64,000 bases of DNA, taken from assembly GCA_015075635.1 (NCBI GenBank), contig JABTUA010000001.1, positions 2,170,001-2,234,000 of the forward strand, read 5' to 3'. Origin of the DNA: Polyangiaceae bacterium (GTDB taxonomy: Bacteria > Myxococcota_A > Polyangia > Polyangiales > Polyangiaceae). A program made the position numbers and the translations under genes. This document shows, piece by piece, positions 39,797 through 48,696 of this stretch; within the stretch, counting starts at the first letter, position 1; every line of letters starts with the position of its first letter. The notes beneath the pieces were generated by a model. It was not told where the DNA came from and ran no database searches. It saw only the letters and a program-made list of their open reading frames with translations.

Positions 39797-41914
39797 TCAA
39801 CGCGAGCGCCGTGGCGCGCGGCTCGGCCGCTCGCGCGGGCCGCGCGCCGGCCAGGCGCTGACCAGCTTCAGCGGCGGGAGCTCGCGTGGGTCGAGGGACG
39901 GATCCGAGGACTGCGAGGTCCACCTCGGCGACGTCTCTTGTCCCCACCACTTCAGGCTCAGGTGGATGTGGTGGTGGTGGTACGGCCAGCCGCTGCCGTA
40001 GGCGACGTGCCCGGCGAACGCCGAGACCTCTTCGCTGGTGAGCCTCTTCGGATCGCCGGCGGGCAGGGCGCCGAGATCGCTGGCCGCCTGCTCGATCAGC
40101 GGGCCGAGCACCTGATCGACGCCGATCACGCGGGTGCGCGGGTTGGAGATGAGCTTCGCCATGAAGAAAGCCTGCCGCGGCAGGTCCACGACGTGCTTGG
40201 TCTTGGCCGCGTCGGAGCAATAGCCGTCGGCGTGGACCGAGCCGTCGCCGCAGACGATCTCGGCGTGGTTGTCGCCGTCGGTCTGGAAGTAGGCGAGGTC
40301 CTGGTTGCCGCCCTGATCGTGGGTGGACGCGGGGTGGCGCGGATCGTCGACGTCGTAGCCCGGGGTGATGCCGTTCTTCTGGCAGGTGTCGATGAGGCCT
40401 AGCGGACCCGTGCCGGGGAACGCCTTGGCGGTCTCTGCCAGCGCCCAGCGCACCAGCATCACCAGCTCGCGGCGCGCGAAGCGGTAGTTCGAATAGGTGT
40501 CCCAGACGTAGTTGTCCTCGCCTTTTCCGCTCTTCGGATCGGGGAAGGGGAAGGGGATGAGCCCCGCGCCGTTCGGCTGCTCGCCCACGCACTCGGCGAA
40601 GCTGAACGAGTCCAGGCAGGTCTTGCCGTCCTGATAGGCGAATTCGTCCACGTGCAGGCTGTAGGTGTTCTCGGCGCCCATGTTGCCCACCACGCGCAGC
40701 AGGTACTTGTCGCCGCCCGCCTCCGACCAGAAGCCGTAGTACTCGGTGTCGGTCTCGGAGCTGCGATCGCCGTAGGGGTAGAGGGCGCCGACGCGGGAGC
40801 CGACGACCTTGCCAGCGCTGTCGTACACCACCAGATCCAGATCACCGGCGGCGTTCGCGAACTCGATGCCGACGCGCAGCACCTTGCCCTTCGGCACCGT
40901 GACCTCCCACCAGTCCTCGTCGCCTTTGCAGGCGAAGAGGCCTTTGGTCACGCCGGCCGGCGCGGGTTTGGCGGCGGCTTGGGAGTCGTTGTCCTCGAGC
41001 GTGTCGTCCTTGCCGTCGCAGACGAAGAGCTCGGTGCTGCAAGCGCCGGCGTTGCACCAGCTGTCCTTCGGGCACCAGCCGGTGGGGTTTTCGGGGGTAC
41101 AGGCGACGTCCTCGGGGATACACTCGTCGCTCAGGCAGACCAGGCCGCTCGGGCACGCCGCCGCGGCGTCGCAACCGGCGCGGCAGTAGGTCGCGGTCTC
41201 GTCCTCGGTCTTCGCGCACCAGTAGCCGGCGCGGCAGTCGAGATCCATGCCGCAGCCCTGCACGCACACGCCGCTGCCGTCGCTCGCCACCGGCTGGCAC
41301 GAGCCCTGCCCGCACTCGCTCGAGTCCGCGCAGCCGAAGGCCAGGCAGTAGCCGCCGATCCAGCCGCTGGGGTCGCTCGAGCCGTCGTAGCAGGAAGCGT
41401 TCACGCTGCTGCACTCGCTGTCGTCACCGCACTTCGCGCCGGGCTCGCCCGCCGGGGGCTCGAACAGCTCGCAGAAAGTTCCGCCGGCCTTGTCGCAGCC
41501 CTTGCCCTTGAGCGGCGCGCACACGCCGTGACGATCGATGGCACCCCCGCTGCAAGCCGCAGCGTCGAGCTGGGGCAGGCAGAAGCCGTTGCCGCCGAGG
41601 ACGGTCGATTCGTAGCAGAGCGCGCCGGGGTCACAGCCGTCGGCGGCGCCGGGCGCGGAGCAAGGAGCCGTCGCGCGGGTCACGCACACACCGTGCAAGC
41701 ACACGCCGGGATGCGGCTCGCTACCCAGGCACTCCGCGTTCGAGAGGCAGGGGCTGCCCGGTGGTTTCGGCGCCGCCGCTTCGCTGCCCGTGTCGGTGCC
41801 AGCGTCGTCGTGCGGCTGGCTCTCGCCGCCGTCGTCGGAGCTGCACGCCGGGGCGACGCCGAGCAGGCAAGAGAAGGAGCCCAGAGCCAGGAGCGAGAGC
41901 GCGCGGAAGGTCAT
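39797..41914 (-). CDS. MepA-like murein endopeptidase lipoprotein with Cys repeats and PPC domain
   Basis: A 705-residue exported protein. A signal peptide (PACSSDDGG lipobox) precedes about 260 residues with Dickkopf-N-type Cys motifs (CLSNAEC, CGDDSEC, CADSSECGQGSC). A PPC-like domain follows (DWWEVTVPKGKVLRVGIEFANAAGDLDLVVYD). The C-terminal 200 residues hold HPASTHDQGGNQDLAYF and WPYHHHHIHLSL, matching the H-x-x-G-x-x-x-D and H-x-H zinc sites of penicillin-insensitive murein endopeptidases (MepA, M74/M15-like). Its likely activity is cleaving peptide crosslinks in murein, either its own or a prey cell's. Confidence 0.8.
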   Translation of the reverse strand: MTFRALSLLALGSFSCLLGVAPACSSDDGGESQPHDDAGTDTGSEAAAPKPPGSPCLSNAECLGSEPHPGVCLHGVCVTRATAPCSAPGAADGCDPGALCYESTVLGGNGFCLPQLDAAACSGGAIDRHGVCAPLKGKGCDKAGGTFCELFEPPAGEPGAKCGDDSECSSVNASCYDGSSDPSGWIGGYCLAFGCADSSECGQGSCQPVASDGSGVCVQGCGMDLDCRAGYWCAKTEDETATYCRAGCDAAAACPSGLVCLSDECIPEDVACTPENPTGWCPKDSWCNAGACSTELFVCDGKDDTLEDNDSQAAAKPAPAGVTKGLFACKGDEDWWEVTVPKGKVLRVGIEFANAAGDLDLVVYDSAGKVVGSRVGALYPYGDRSSETDTEYYGFWSEAGGDKYLLRVVGNMGAENTYSLHVDEFAYQDGKTCLDSFSFAECVGEQPNGAGLIPFPFPDPKSGKGEDNYVWDTYSNYRFARRELVMLVRWALAETAKAFPGTGPLGLIDTCQKNGITPGYDVDDPRHPASTHDQGGNQDLAYFQTDGDNHAEIVCGDGSVHADGYCSDAAKTKHVVDLPRQAFFMAKLISNPRTRVIGVDQVLGPLIEQAASDLGALPAGDPKRLTSEEVSAFAGHVAYGSGWPYHHHHIHLSLKWWGQETSPRWTSQSSDPSLDPRELPPLKLVSAWPARGPRERPSRAPRRSR

Positions 41915-42019
41915 GCGGGCGCGGAGGGTGCCACGGCTCGGCCCGCTTGCCAGCGCCGGAATGGAGCACGGCGAAATGGCGAAATAATTCTCGCCTGGGC
42001 GCTCGTGCGGCCTGCGAGG

Positions 42020-42616
42020 TCACTTCCGAGCGAACTGCTTCAGCCGCTCCATCGCGGGCTTCTGGCCAAAGCGCTCGGCCCAGTCGCGGGCCGTGCGCCC
42101 GGCGTAGTCCGTGTCGCGGGGCTTGGCGCCGCGAGCGATCAGCACGTCGAGGGCCGCGGTGTGGCCGAAGGCGGCAGCGACCATCAAGGCGGTGGTGCCG
42201 GCGGCGGTCGGCCGGGCGTGCGGCGCGTAGCGTGAGCTCGGATCCGCGCCCTTCGCGAGCAGTGTCCAGGTGACCTCGCCGTGCCCGAAGGTGGCGGTGT
42301 GGGCGGGCCAGATCGTGGCGCGCGGATCGGTGTGGTCGGGATCGCCCAGGAAGGCGTGGACCGCGGGGTGTCCGGCGGCGGCGGCGATGAAGATCGGCGC
42401 CGCGCCCTGACTGTCGGGGGCGTTCGGGTTCGCGCCGGCCTCGAGCAGGGCCAGGGCGACGTCGTTCGAGCCCGCCGCTGTCGCCAGGCAGAGCGCGTCG
42501 GGCGTGATCAGCGCACCGGCGGCCATCAGCTCGCGTGCGCGCGAGAGATCCCCCAGAGCCGCCGCTTCTTCCAGCGCCGCGGCCTGGGAGCCTCGAGCTG
42601 CCCCCTCGTTGGACAT
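42020..42616 (-). CDS. ankyrin-repeat protein
   Basis: A 198-residue soluble protein of about five ankyrin repeats (for example SNDVALALLEAGANPNAPDSQGAAPIFIAAAAGH and GTTALMVAAAFGHTAALDVLIARGAKPRDTDYAG, both with the TALMxAA/GH and VLxxxGA signatures). No other domain is present. The role is protein binding, partner unknown. The gap between it and the upstream MepA-like gene is about 105 bases with no feature. Confidence 0.88.
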   Translation of the reverse strand: MSNEGAARGSQAAALEEAAALGDLSRARELMAAGALITPDALCLATAAGSNDVALALLEAGANPNAPDSQGAAPIFIAAAAGHPAVHAFLGDPDHTDPRATIWPAHTATFGHGEVTWTLLAKGADPSSRYAPHARPTAAGTTALMVAAAFGHTAALDVLIARGAKPRDTDYAGRTARDWAERFGQKPAMERLKQFARK

Positions 42617-42684
42617 CGCACCATCATGCTAGCGCGGGGCCCTCCTGCTGGCCGAGAGAGCTGCATTCTGACAAGCTCGGGCTC

Positions 42685-43491
42685 ATGCGCGCTCGAGCGT
42701 GGGTCCTGGTCTTCCTGGTGATCGGCTGCGGGGGCGGTGACGGCGGCGGATCCGCGAGCGGGACCGGTGGCGCCGGCGGCCAGAGCACCGGCGGCCAGAG
42801 CACCGGCGGCCAGAGCACCGGCGGGTCCGGAGGTCAGGGCGCCGGCGGGGCCGGGGGCACCAGCGCCGGCGGCTCCAGTGGGGGCTCGTGCGCTGAGGCG
42901 CCGCACACCGGCGAGGCGACCTACTACGCCGCCACCGGCGACGGGAACTGCATGTTCGGGCCGTCGCCGAACGACCTGATGGTCGGCGCGATGAACCAGG
43001 CCGACTATCTGGCCTCGGGCAGCTGCGGCCGCTGCGCCGCCATCCAGGGTCCGAGCGGTTCGGTCACCGTCCGCATCGTGGACCGGTGCCCGGAGTGCAA
43101 GCCAGGTGACATCGATCTATCGCCCCAGGCCTTCGAGAAGATCGCCGCGCTCCCCCTGGGACGCGTGGACATCAGCTGGACTTACGTGCCCTGCGCGGTC
43201 ACGGGCCCGCTGCGCTACCGCTTCAAGGAGGGCAGCAACCAGTGGTGGACCGCGGTGCAAGTCCGCAACCACCGCCACGGCATCGCGAAGCTCGAGTACG
43301 AGAAGGGCGGAAGCTTCGTGGAGGTGAAGCGCGAGGACTACAACTACTTCGTCGAGCCGGCGGGCATGGGCCCCGGGCCGTACACGTTCCGCGTCACCGA
43401 CGTGTACGGGCACTCGGTCACCGACACCGGCGTCGCCCACGTCGAGGCGAGCGAGGTCAGCGGCGCCGCGCAGCTCCCCGACTGCCCATGA
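42685..43491 (+). CDS. expansin-like lipoprotein
   Basis: A 268-residue lipoprotein: lipobox VIGCGG, then a Gly/Ser/Gln/Thr linker. From about residue 75 comes a double-psi beta-barrel with GEATYYAATGDGNCMFG, CGRCAAI and VRIVDRCPECKPGDIDLSPQAF, the bacterial expansin (EXLX/YoaJ) signature including the key Asp. A second domain with WWTAVQVRNHRHGI and YNYFV matches the family-63 carbohydrate-binding domain. It likely loosens or binds plant cell walls or peptidoglycan. The stop overlaps the ATG of a sirtuin gene (ATGA). Confidence 0.88.
   Translation: MRARAWVLVFLVIGCGGGDGGGSASGTGGAGGQSTGGQSTGGQSTGGSGGQGAGGAGGTSAGGSSGGSCAEAPHTGEATYYAATGDGNCMFGPSPNDLMVGAMNQADYLASGSCGRCAAIQGPSGSVTVRIVDRCPECKPGDIDLSPQAFEKIAALPLGRVDISWTYVPCAVTGPLRYRFKEGSNQWWTAVQVRNHRHGIAKLEYEKGGSFVEVKREDYNYFVEPAGMGPGPYTFRVTDVYGHSVTDTGVAHVEASEVSGAAQLPDCP
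42775..42819 (+). repeat. 3 x 15-base tandem repeat
   Basis: Three identical units GGCGGCCAGAGCACC encode GGQST in the linker of the expansin-like lipoprotein. Confidence 0.8.
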
Positions 43492-44291
43492 GCATCGAAG
43501 CCCTGGCCGAGCTCTTGCGCGGCCGGCGAGTGCTCGCGCTGACGGGCGCGGGTTGCAGCACGGAGAGCGGCATCCCGGACTACCGCGGCGAGGGCCGGCG
43601 CGCGCGGCCGGCCACGCCGGTTCAGTACCAGGCGTTCACGAAAGATCCGGCGGTGCGCCGCCGCTACTGGGCGCGCAGCCTGGCCGGCTGGGCGCGCTTC
43701 TCGCGGGCGGAGCCGAACGCCGCGCACGTCGCGCTGGCGGAGCTCGAGCGCGCCGGGCGCTGGGCGGGGCTGATCACGCAGAACGTCGACCGGCTGCACC
43801 ACGCCGCCGGCAGTCGCGACGTCATCGAGCTGCACGGGGCCCTCGAGCGCGTGCGCTGCCTCGGCTGTGGGGCGCTCGAGCCGCGGGTGGCGCTCCAGGC
43901 CCGCCTGCTCGCGGCGAATCCCGGCTGGGAGCCGGCCCCCGGAGCGGCGATGCCCGACGGCGACGCGGAGCTGGAAGGGGAGATCTCCGTCGTGGACTGC
44001 GTTGCCTGTGGCGGCGTGCTCAAGCCCGATGTGGTGTTCTTCGGCGAGAACGTGCCCCGCGCGACGGTGGACGAGGCCTACGCCAAGGTCTCGAGCGCGG
44101 AGGCGCTGCTCGTCGTGGGCTCTTCGCTCACGGTGTTCAGCGGCTACCGCTTCGTGCGGCGCGCGGCGGAGCGCGGCATCCCCATCGCCATCGTGAACCT
44201 GGGACCGACTCGGGCAGACCACCTGGCCACCCAGAAGCTCGAGGCGCGCGCGGGTCAAACGCTGCCCCGGCTCGTGCAAAGCTTGACCTGA
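43488..44291 (+). CDS. sirtuin NAD-dependent deacylase (class II-like)
   Basis: A 267-residue sirtuin that would remove acyl groups from lysines using NAD. The motifs are intact: GAGCSTESGIPDYRG (20-34), TQNVD (97-101), catalytic His116 in ELHG, zinc Cys pairs at CLGC (124-127) and CVACG, and FFGENVP and GSSLTVFSGYRF for NAD binding. The GAGxSTESGIPDYRG form is that of class II sirtuins such as mitochondrial SIRT4. It is translationally coupled to the expansin gene by ATGA, an odd functional pairing. Confidence 0.94.
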   Translation: MSIEALAELLRGRRVLALTGAGCSTESGIPDYRGEGRRARPATPVQYQAFTKDPAVRRRYWARSLAGWARFSRAEPNAAHVALAELERAGRWAGLITQNVDRLHHAAGSRDVIELHGALERVRCLGCGALEPRVALQARLLAANPGWEPAPGAAMPDGDAELEGEISVVDCVACGGVLKPDVVFFGENVPRATVDEAYAKVSSAEALLVVGSSLTVFSGYRFVRRAAERGIPIAIVNLGPTRADHLATQKLEARAGQTLPRLVQSLT

Positions 44292-44322
44292 AGGAGATCT
44301 CGCCGCATTCCTTCGGCACCGC

Positions 44323-45393
44323 ATGGGCGCAATCGAGCATCCCCAGTTCTCGGATCTCCCCGTCGAGAACACCAACCTCACGGCGTTCCTGCCGCTCCGC
44401 CCGCCGCGCGTGGTCAAGGCCGAGCTCGCGGCCTCGGTCCAGGTGAGCGAGCTGGTGCTGGCGGCACGCCAGGAGATCCGCGACGTCATCTTCGGACGCG
44501 ACCGCGAGCGTACCCTGGTCATCGTCGGCCCGTGCTCCATCCACGATCCGGACGCCGCCGTCGAGTACGCGTACCGGCTCGCCAAGGTGCGCGAAGCGAC
44601 GCGCGATCGCCTCGTCCTGATCATGCGCGCGTATTTCGAGAAGCCGCGCACGACGCTGGGCTGGAAGGGCCTGATCAACGATCCTCACTTGGACGGGAGT
44701 TGCGACATCGGTACGGGCCTCGTGCGGGCGCGCCAGACGCTGCTCTCCATCAACGCCCTGGGCGTGCCCTGCGGCAGCGAGGTGCTCGACCCCATCACCC
44801 CGCAGTACGTGGCAGACCTGCTGTCCTGGGCCTCAATCGGCGCGCGCACCACGGAGAGTCAGACGCACCGCGAGATGGCGAGCGGGCTCAGCATGCCCAT
44901 CGGCTTCAAGAACGGCACCGACGGCAGCCTCGACGCCTGCGTCAACGCGCTGATCTCCGCCGGACACTCGCATCACTTCTTGGGCATCAACTCCGAGGGC
45001 GTCACAAGCGTGGTGCAGACGCGCGGCAACCCCGACCGCCACGTCGTCTTGCGAGGTGGCACCAAGCCCAACTACTCACCAGAGGACGTGCGCGAAGCGG
45101 CCGCGCGTGTCGTCGCCGCCGATCCGCGGCTGGTGCGCCCGATCATGGTGGACACGTCGCACGGCAACTCGATGCGCGACTGGCGCCGTCAGCCCGAGGT
45201 GTGCCGCGCCGTGCTCGAGGAGATGCGGGGCGGCCAGAGAGCCTTGATGGGCTTCTTGATCGAGAGCAACCTGGTGGAGGGCCGGCAGGACTGGAAGCAG
45301 GGCGCGACGCTCGCGCGCGGCGTGTCCATCACCGATGGCTGCCTGGGCTGGGAGGCGACGGAAGCGCTGCTCTACGAAATCGCCGGGCGCTAA
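44323..45393 (+). CDS. aroG: 3-deoxy-D-arabino-heptulosonate-7-phosphate synthase, class I
   Basis: First enzyme of the shikimate pathway (PEP + erythrose-4-phosphate to DAHP). The 356-residue length matches class I AroF/G/H. VGPCSIHD (68-75) contains the metal-binding Cys71, followed by MRAYFEKPRTTLGWKG (101-116), IGARTTESQTHRE and the metal ligand His of VDTSHGNS. Allosteric regulation by aromatic amino acids is usual in this class, but the specific type (Phe, Tyr or Trp) cannot be told. No riboswitch or leader peptide is visible upstream. Its 3' end overlaps the leftward somatomedin-type gene by four bases. Confidence 0.95.
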   Translation: MGAIEHPQFSDLPVENTNLTAFLPLRPPRVVKAELAASVQVSELVLAARQEIRDVIFGRDRERTLVIVGPCSIHDPDAAVEYAYRLAKVREATRDRLVLIMRAYFEKPRTTLGWKGLINDPHLDGSCDIGTGLVRARQTLLSINALGVPCGSEVLDPITPQYVADLLSWASIGARTTESQTHREMASGLSMPIGFKNGTDGSLDACVNALISAGHSHHFLGINSEGVTSVVQTRGNPDRHVVLRGGTKPNYSPEDVREAAARVVAADPRLVRPIMVDTSHGNSMRDWRRQPEVCRAVLEEMRGGQRALMGFLIESNLVEGRQDWKQGATLARGVSITDGCLGWEATEALLYEIAGR

Positions 45394-46058
45394 CAAGCGC
45401 CGCAGACCGAGCACGCATCCGGGCAGCAGTCGCCGGCCAGCGAGCAACCCTGGTCGCACCAGCAGCCCTTCGGCGAGCTCGTGCCGCAGTAGCCCTGGCA
45501 GCACGACGTGCCCGGGCAGTTGCCCGGATCGGGGTTCGTGCCGCCGCACTCGCGCTTGTAGACGCCGCTCGGATCGGAGCCCGTGAAGCCCGTGCCGCCG
45601 CAGGAGTAGAACTTGTTCACGGGATCCCAGCCGCAGGGGTTGCCTTGGCAGGAGCCTGGCCCGCCCTGGAGCTTGCCGCACTCCCAGTAGTAGATCTCGT
45701 TGTTCGAGCCGCAGCAGCCGACCAGGCCGTGGGCCTCGCCGCAGGTCTTGGGGATGATGTTGCCGCTCGTGCCGCCGGTCGCGCCCGAGCCGCCGGTCGC
45801 GCCCGAGCCGCCGGTCGCGCCCGAGCCGCCGGTCGCGCCCGAGCCGCCGCTGCCGCTCGCGCCGCCGCTGGAGGAGCCCGCGGCGCCGCCGCTAGGGAAG
45901 CCAGCGGCGCCGCCCGTCGCGCTCGAGCCACCGCTGCTCTTGTAGCCGCCGACTCCTGCGTCCGGGAGCCCCCCGCCGAGGTCGGCCTCGCCGGTCGCGC
46001 ACGCTACAATCGAGAGGAGCACCAGGCCGGAGCACACGCTGAGGACTCGCCGCGCCAT
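45390..46058 (-). CDS. somatomedin-B-like Cys-rich lipoprotein
   Basis: A 222-residue lipoprotein with lipobox SIVACAT and a Gly/Ser/Ala linker including four GSGATG units. The C-terminal 120 residues have about 20 Cys. The final stretch CQGYCGTSSPKGCWCD, QGCSLAGDCCPDAC and CGAC matches the somatomedin-B pattern (CxxxC, CxCDxxC, DCCxD) known mainly from animal extracellular proteins. TAGGCT lies nine bases before the ATG. An in-frame GTG at 46061 is an alternative start. Confidence 0.75.
   Translation of the reverse strand: MARRVLSVCSGLVLLSIVACATGEADLGGGLPDAGVGGYKSSGGSSATGGAAGFPSGGAAGSSSGGASGSGGSGATGGSGATGGSGATGGSGATGGTSGNIIPKTCGEAHGLVGCCGSNNEIYYWECGKLQGGPGSCQGNPCGWDPVNKFYSCGGTGFTGSDPSGVYKRECGGTNPDPGNCPGTSCCQGYCGTSSPKGCWCDQGCSLAGDCCPDACSVCGAC
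45771..45842 (-). repeat. 4 x 18-base tandem repeat (GSGATG)
   Basis: Four identical 18-base units encode GSGATG in the lipoprotein linker. Confidence 0.9.
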
Positions 46059-46067
46059 CACCCTGGG

Positions 46068-46073
46068 AGCCTA
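46068..46073 (-). promoter_or_regulatory. -10-like box, leaderless type
   Basis: TAGGCT on the minus strand ends nine bases before the ATG at 46058. Confidence 0.35.
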
Positions 46074-46145
46074 GCAGAGAAGCGCCCCTCTGCGACGACC
46101 GGGGAACCATCGACTCGCCGGAGCTGTCCTGGTACGAGCCGTGCC

Positions 46146-48329
46146 ATGAGATTCCTCGCGTTCTCGCTGCTCCTCCCTGCGCTCGGGTTCGCCTCGGGCT
46201 GCCAGACCAGCGCCCAGAGCTCCGCTCCCGCGTCGGTCTTGCCGCTGCGCTCGCTCAAGCTCTACGAGACCGGCGTCGGCTACTTCGAACGCTCCGGGAC
46301 GCTGGCCCGCGGCGAGAGCACGACGCTGCCGGTCCCAACCGGGCACCTCGACGACGCGCTCAAGACGCTGGTCGTGGCCGGCAGCGCCGGCGGCGTGACG
46401 CTGACCGGCGTCGAGTTCTCGAGCAGCTTGAGCCGGGGCATGGCGCGGGCGCTGGCGGGGCTGCCTCCGGGCGCCGAGGAGCCGATGACCTATCGCACGC
46501 TCTTGCTCTCGCTCAAGGGCGCTGAGGTGGAGGTGCGCACCTCGGGCAAGAAGTCGGAGACGCTCGTGGGACGGCTGATCGACGTGCTCGAACCGGCGCC
46601 CGGCCCGGCCGCCCCGCCCCCCGAGCCGGACGAAGGCGACAAGAAACGGCGTGACAAGTCCGAGGAGCCCGAGGCGAAGAAGCCGGAGCTCACGCTGCTC
46701 CTGGTCACCAAGGAAGGTGAGCTCCAGAAGCTCGACACGGCAGGTGTCGCCAGCGTGCGCCCGACGGATCCGAGCTACTCGACGCGCTTCGGCGCGGCGC
46801 TCGACGCGCTCTCGGTGCGCGCGGCTCAGAACCAGCGCTCGCTGCGCCTGCTCGCCCAGAGCGACAAGCCCATCACGCTGGGCTACCTGGCCGAGGCGCC
46901 GATCTGGCGCACCACCTATCGCTTGGTGATCGCCGACGGCGGGGAGCGCGGCACGCTCCAGGGCTGGGCGTTGATCCACAACGACACCGAAGAGAGCTGG
47001 GCCAAGGTCACGGTCGAGCTGGTGAACGGTCAGCCGGATTCCTTCCTGTTTCCGCTGGCCGCTCCACGCTACGGGCGGCGCGAGCTCGCGGAGCCGGAGG
47101 AGCGGCTCGCCACGGTGCCTCAGCTGCTCGACACCACCGTGGACCAGATCTGGGGCGACAACCTGGAAGAGGGCATCACCACCCACGGCTCGGGGACCGG
47201 CACCGGCCAAGGCTTCGGCTCCGGCCACGGCAGGCTCGGCGGCAGCCACAAGACTCGAGCGCCGAGCGTGCGCATGGGCGCGACGATCTCGAGCAGCGAG
47301 GCGCTCAGCGTGGGCAACCTCGCGTCCATCGCCCCCGCGGAGGGCGTCGAGGCCGGCGCGCTGTTCAGCTACAAGCTGGCCCAGCCCCTGGATCTACGCG
47401 CGCACGGTTCGGCGCTGGTGCCGTTCCTGCAGTCGTCCGTGGTCACGCGGCGCATCAGCTGGTTCTCCGGACCAGGGACCGCGGCCCGCAGCTCGATCCG
47501 CTTCGTGAACGCCACCCGCCAGACGCTGCCGGCGGGGCCAATCGCGCTCTACGAAGCCGGAGGATTCGCGGGGGAGGCGGGGCTCGCTCGGCTCAAGCCC
47601 ACGGAGCGCGCGTTCCTGCAGTTCGGCGTCGACCTCGACGTCGAGCTCGAAAGCCTGAAGAGCGAGGCGAGCGAAGCGACCCAGCGAGTGACGTTCAAGA
47701 AGGGGCGCCTGGTCGAGGACTTCTTCAAGAACAGCGTGCACACCTACGAGCTGAAGAACCGCTCGCGCTCGGTGCGCACCGTGTACCTCTCCCTGAACAT
47801 CGTGGACAACTCCAAGGTCGAGGGGGCCGACGAGCTCGACTACGACGTGCACGACAAGAAGCCGCTGGCGGTGTTCAAGGCCGAGCCCGGCAAGAAGCTG
47901 GAGCGCACGCTGAAGGTCCAGGAAGGGCTCCAGCGCTCGACGGGTGTCGATTCACTGACCGCCATGCGTCTGACCGAGCTCGCGGCGCTGGAGGCGCTGC
48001 CGGCGCCGGATCGCGCCGCGCTGAAGGAGGCCGCTACTCGCCTGGAAGAGGCCGAAGCGCGCGGCAAGGAGCGGGACGAGATCCAGGCCGCCATCGACGA
48101 GGTGACCGAAGATCTGAAGCGCCTGCGCGAGCACCTGGCGGCCCTCGGCGACAAGAGCGGGCAAGGCGCCAACGCGAACCCGCTGGTCAAGCGCATCCTC
48201 GACGCCGAGGACAAGCTCACGGCGCTGCGCGCGAAGCTGAAGACCGTGGAGCTCGCGACCAAGGACAAACGCAAGGCCGCCGAGACGGTGCTGAAGAAGC
48301 TGGAGAAAGAGGAGCCGAAGAAGCCCTGA
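46146..48329 (+). CDS. DUF4139-like surface lipoprotein
   Basis: A 727-residue lipoprotein (lipobox FASGCQT). The body has LKLYETGVGYFERSGTLARG at the N-terminus and a later APIWRTTYRLVIAD, GWALIHNDTEESWAKVTVELVNGQPDSF, pattern typical of DUF4139/mucoidy-inhibitor-like proteins with beta-rich domains. Two coiled-coil regions occur: a charged one near 155-180 and a long one near 615-720 (KRLREHLAALGDK). A Gly/Ser/His stretch lies near 345-365. The role is envelope-associated and otherwise unknown. The next gene is convergent, one base apart. Confidence 0.75.
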   Translation: MRFLAFSLLLPALGFASGCQTSAQSSAPASVLPLRSLKLYETGVGYFERSGTLARGESTTLPVPTGHLDDALKTLVVAGSAGGVTLTGVEFSSSLSRGMARALAGLPPGAEEPMTYRTLLLSLKGAEVEVRTSGKKSETLVGRLIDVLEPAPGPAAPPPEPDEGDKKRRDKSEEPEAKKPELTLLLVTKEGELQKLDTAGVASVRPTDPSYSTRFGAALDALSVRAAQNQRSLRLLAQSDKPITLGYLAEAPIWRTTYRLVIADGGERGTLQGWALIHNDTEESWAKVTVELVNGQPDSFLFPLAAPRYGRRELAEPEERLATVPQLLDTTVDQIWGDNLEEGITTHGSGTGTGQGFGSGHGRLGGSHKTRAPSVRMGATISSSEALSVGNLASIAPAEGVEAGALFSYKLAQPLDLRAHGSALVPFLQSSVVTRRISWFSGPGTAARSSIRFVNATRQTLPAGPIALYEAGGFAGEAGLARLKPTERAFLQFGVDLDVELESLKSEASEATQRVTFKKGRLVEDFFKNSVHTYELKNRSRSVRTVYLSLNIVDNSKVEGADELDYDVHDKKPLAVFKAEPGKKLERTLKVQEGLQRSTGVDSLTAMRLTELAALEALPAPDRAALKEAATRLEEAEARGKERDEIQAAIDEVTEDLKRLREHLAALGDKSGQGANANPLVKRILDAEDKLTALRAKLKTVELATKDKRKAAETVLKKLEKEEPKKP

Positions 48330-48330
48330 G

Positions 48331-48696
48331 CTACTGGATCACGACCTTGCTCTTGTACATGCCCATCCCGCACTCGAAGCCGAGGGTCTTGGCCTCCTTG
48401 GTGTCGATGGCGATCTCGACGGGCTGATTCACCGGCAGATCCTTGGTGATCTTGAGGTCGGGGAACACGACCTTGTCCGCACAGGTGTCCTCCGTGGTGC
48501 GCTTGAAGCGCAGCGTCGCGCTCTCGCCCTTCTTCAGCGTGATGTTGCTCGGCGTGAAGCCGTTCTCGTCGGCCTTCACCTCCACGGTGCCCGACACGGG
48601 CCCGCTCGCGGGCGCGGCGCCACCGCCGCTGGGTTTCTCGGTCTTGTTGCAGGCGACGACGGCGAGCGCGAAGGAAATGACGAGGGCGGTCTTCAT
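48331..48696 (-). CDS. cupredoxin-like lipoprotein
   Basis: A 121-residue lipoprotein (lipobox VVACNK). The domain GTVEVKADENGFTPSNITLKKGESATLRFKR, then FPDLKITKDLPVNQPVEIAIDT and FECGMGMYKSKVVIQ, is a cupredoxin-1 fold of the type fused to or partnered with copper ATPases; the Cys and Met near the end are plausible copper ligands. It may bind copper at the outer face of the membrane. The ATG overlaps the stop of the upstream methyltransferase gene (ATGA). Confidence 0.88.
   Translation of the reverse strand: MKTALVISFALAVVACNKTEKPSGGGAAPASGPVSGTVEVKADENGFTPSNITLKKGESATLRFKRTTEDTCADKVVFPDLKITKDLPVNQPVEIAIDTKEAKTLGFECGMGMYKSKVVIQ

Noticed and set aside
44291..44323. Leader peptide or riboswitch before the DAHP synthase gene
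   Set aside because: Only 31 bases separate it from the sirtuin gene, with no hairpin pair or Phe/Tyr/Trp-rich small frame.
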